From an uncultured Flavobacteriales bacterium (GTDB lineage: Bacteria > Bacteroidota > Bacteroidia > Flavobacteriales_D > SKUL01), in NCBI GenBank assembly GCA_937911795.1, contig CALDPJ010000203.1:1-5844 (forward strand): 5,844 nucleotides of DNA, read 5' to 3'. The position numbers and the translations under genes are program-made. Under the pieces are notes generated by a model, which saw only the letters and a list, made by a program, of their open reading frames with translations, was not told the DNA's origin and ran no database searches. Shown here piece after piece: positions 5,114 through 5,844 of this stretch (positions are counted from its first letter, which is position 1; each line of letters starts with the position of its first letter).

Positions 5114-5656
5114 GGCCCGCTTCTCGTCTGTGGAAGCGACGGCTACGACCTCCGCACCCTTGCTGCGGGCGATGTCCACTGCGGCGAGTCCGATGCCACC
5201 CCCGGCGCCGAGTACGACCACCTTCTCTCCCGATTCAATCGTCACTCGGTGGCTTATGCCGAACAGGAGCGTCAGATAGCTTTCTATGCTGGAAGCGGCG
5301 ATGTTAGAGGGTATCTCACTCGGGACCAGTGTCAACCCGCCCGCCGGCACCACGACATGTGAGGAGTAGGCGCCGCCGATTCCATCCGTGACGGAAGCCA
5401 CCCGGTGTCCCACTAGTGCCTCATCCACTCCAATGCCCACAGCACTCACGCGTCCCACGAAGCAATTACCTGGGGTGAACGGCAATGGCGGTTTGACCTG
5501 ATAAGAACCTTGCACAATGAGGCCGTCGACGAAGCTAACGCCAACGGCCTCATTCTCAATCAGGACTTCCTGTTCGCCTGCTTCCGGTATTGGTTCCTCA
5601 ACGATTCGAAGCAGTTCGGGACTGCCAAATTCGGTGCAGACGATCTTTCGCATCAT
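4913..5656 (-). CDS. NADPH:quinone reductase-like zinc-free alcohol dehydrogenase, 3' end lost at the junction
   Basis: A medium-chain dehydrogenase/reductase of the quinone oxidoreductase type, which uses NAD(P)H to reduce quinones or activated double bonds in the cytoplasm. Counting from the ATG at 5656: MRKIVCTEFGSPELLRI (2-18), the N-terminal strand; PPLPFTPGNCFVGRV (56-70), the GroES-like core; GGAYSSHVVVPA (94-105); a Rossmann motif VLGAGGGIG (148-156) and GAEVVAVASTDEK (167-179); and GGGADVVFDPVGGDVFDE (206-223). After E223 (about 4988) the family would continue for roughly 100 residues, but the frame instead runs into antisense arsM and stops at 4913. So about 223 of ~325 residues are genuine. 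The ATG at 5656 (or the adjacent one at 5653) is preferred over 5698 because of a Shine-Dalgarno site and the family N-terminus. High GC and the Shine-Dalgarno site set it apart from all genes to the left. Confidence 0.82.
   Translation of the reverse strand: MMRKIVCTEFGSPELLRIVEEPIPEAGEQEVLIENEAVGVSFVDGLIVQGSYQVKPPLPFTPGNCFVGRVSAVGIGVDEALVGHRVASVTDGIGGAYSSHVVVPAGGLTLVPSEIPSNIAASSIESYLTLLFGISHRVTIESGEKVVVLGAGGGIGLAAVDIARSKGAEVVAVASTDEKRALALASGANIAIGYENLKDEIRKVTGGGADVVFDPVGGDVFDEREVAAGFQYSENFVDYGFFVWNQI
4980..4990. other. Chimeric junction between two unrelated DNA segments
   Basis: ArsM similarity, read on +, ends after PGGHF at about 4984. Quinone reductase similarity, read on -, ends after GGDVFDE at about 4988. 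The two genes are therefore joined tail-to-tail, each broken internally, within about ten bases. GC content steps from ~47% (4861-4920) to 65% (5101-5160) and 67% (5341-5400), counted by hand on 60-base blocks. No insertion sequence or attachment site is seen. A short palindrome, GTTCG-T-CGAAC (4987-4997), lies right at the join. Confidence 0.75.
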
Positions 5657-5663
5657 TACGCGG

Positions 5664-5670
5664 TCCTTTC
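5664..5670 (-). promoter_or_regulatory. Shine-Dalgarno site of the quinone reductase gene
   Basis: The minus strand reads GAAAGGA, seven bases before the ATG at 5656. It fixes the start of the quinone reductase in preference to in-frame ATGs at 5677 and 5698. It is the only clear Shine-Dalgarno sequence in the window; the left-hand genes have none. Confidence 0.65.
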
Positions 5671-5844
5671 GAGGCATTTCTATCAATGCCCTCCCCATTG
5701 TGGCGATTATTTTGGCACTATCTATGCTTATGAGAATCTCTGTCTTACCGCAAAAGAAATTGCTTACGTTCCTACTAAATGTGAGCCTCAGTTGTGGTCG
5801 TCGCTGCAGATCGCTCCGAGGTCCGCCCTGATTCCGTACTCACT

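Noticed and set aside
5064..5831. Several + strand open frames (5064-5279, 5092-5307, 5517-5831)
   Set aside because: They are antisense to the quinone reductase, rich in Arg, Ser and Pro as expected of reverse-strand reading of GC-rich DNA, and lack any domain.
5788..5844. Possible C-terminal end of another minus-strand gene (18 codons then TGA at 5788-5790)
   Set aside because: An open stretch of 18 codons at a contig edge is expected by chance and shows no motif. It might be the upstream neighbour of the quinone reductase, but it cannot be supported.

Overview
The left ~4.98 kb (1 to about 4985) reads as the chromosome of a Bacteroidota bacterium, probably Flavobacteriia- or Sphingobacteriia-like. 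Evidence: a type IX secretion (T9SS) C-terminal sorting domain, promoter -7 elements of the TAnnTTTG type (TACCTTTG twice, TAACTTTG once), start codons with AT-rich leaders and no Shine-Dalgarno sequence, and a coiled-coil lipoprotein of a type common in that phylum. The species cannot be named from this.

Layout. 1-649 (-) is the N-terminal 216 residues of an AT-rich secreted protein that runs off the left edge. 661-810 (+) is an orphan 3' remnant holding only the end of a T9SS sorting domain, followed by a strong terminator. 981-2405 (+) is a complete group II PLP-dependent decarboxylase of the glutamate/cysteine-sulfinate type, with its own promoter and terminator. 2531-2833 (-) is a small DUF3817 membrane protein. 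2834-3104 holds its promoter, a second copy of a TTGGTTAAT-based repeat, and a perfect 13-bp hairpin terminator pointing in the + direction although no + strand gene precedes it. 3105-3968 (-) is a coiled-coil lipoprotein. Diverging from it is an arsenic operon: arsR (4109-4441) and, 12 nt later, arsM (4454 onwards).

At about 4980-4990 arsM stops making sense. From there rightwards the DNA is GC-rich (65-67% in two sampled 60-base blocks, against about 47-48% in blocks to the left) and encodes, on the opposite strand, the first ~220 residues of a zinc-free quinone oxidoreductase with a good Shine-Dalgarno site. Both genes are broken at the same point in a tail-to-tail arrangement, without an IS element or obvious flanking repeat. 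The simplest reading is a chimeric join between two genomes (assembly or amplification artefact); a true recombination is the alternative. Anything spanning this join should be treated with caution.

The genes do not form one pathway. The only clear functional unit is arsR-arsM: an As(III)-sensing repressor with a candidate operator over its own promoter, and the arsenite methyltransferase it should control. I see no convincing new multi-gene system. The items most worth a second look are the junction, the orphan sorting-domain remnant beside an AT-rich secreted gene, and the repeat-plus-terminator modules.
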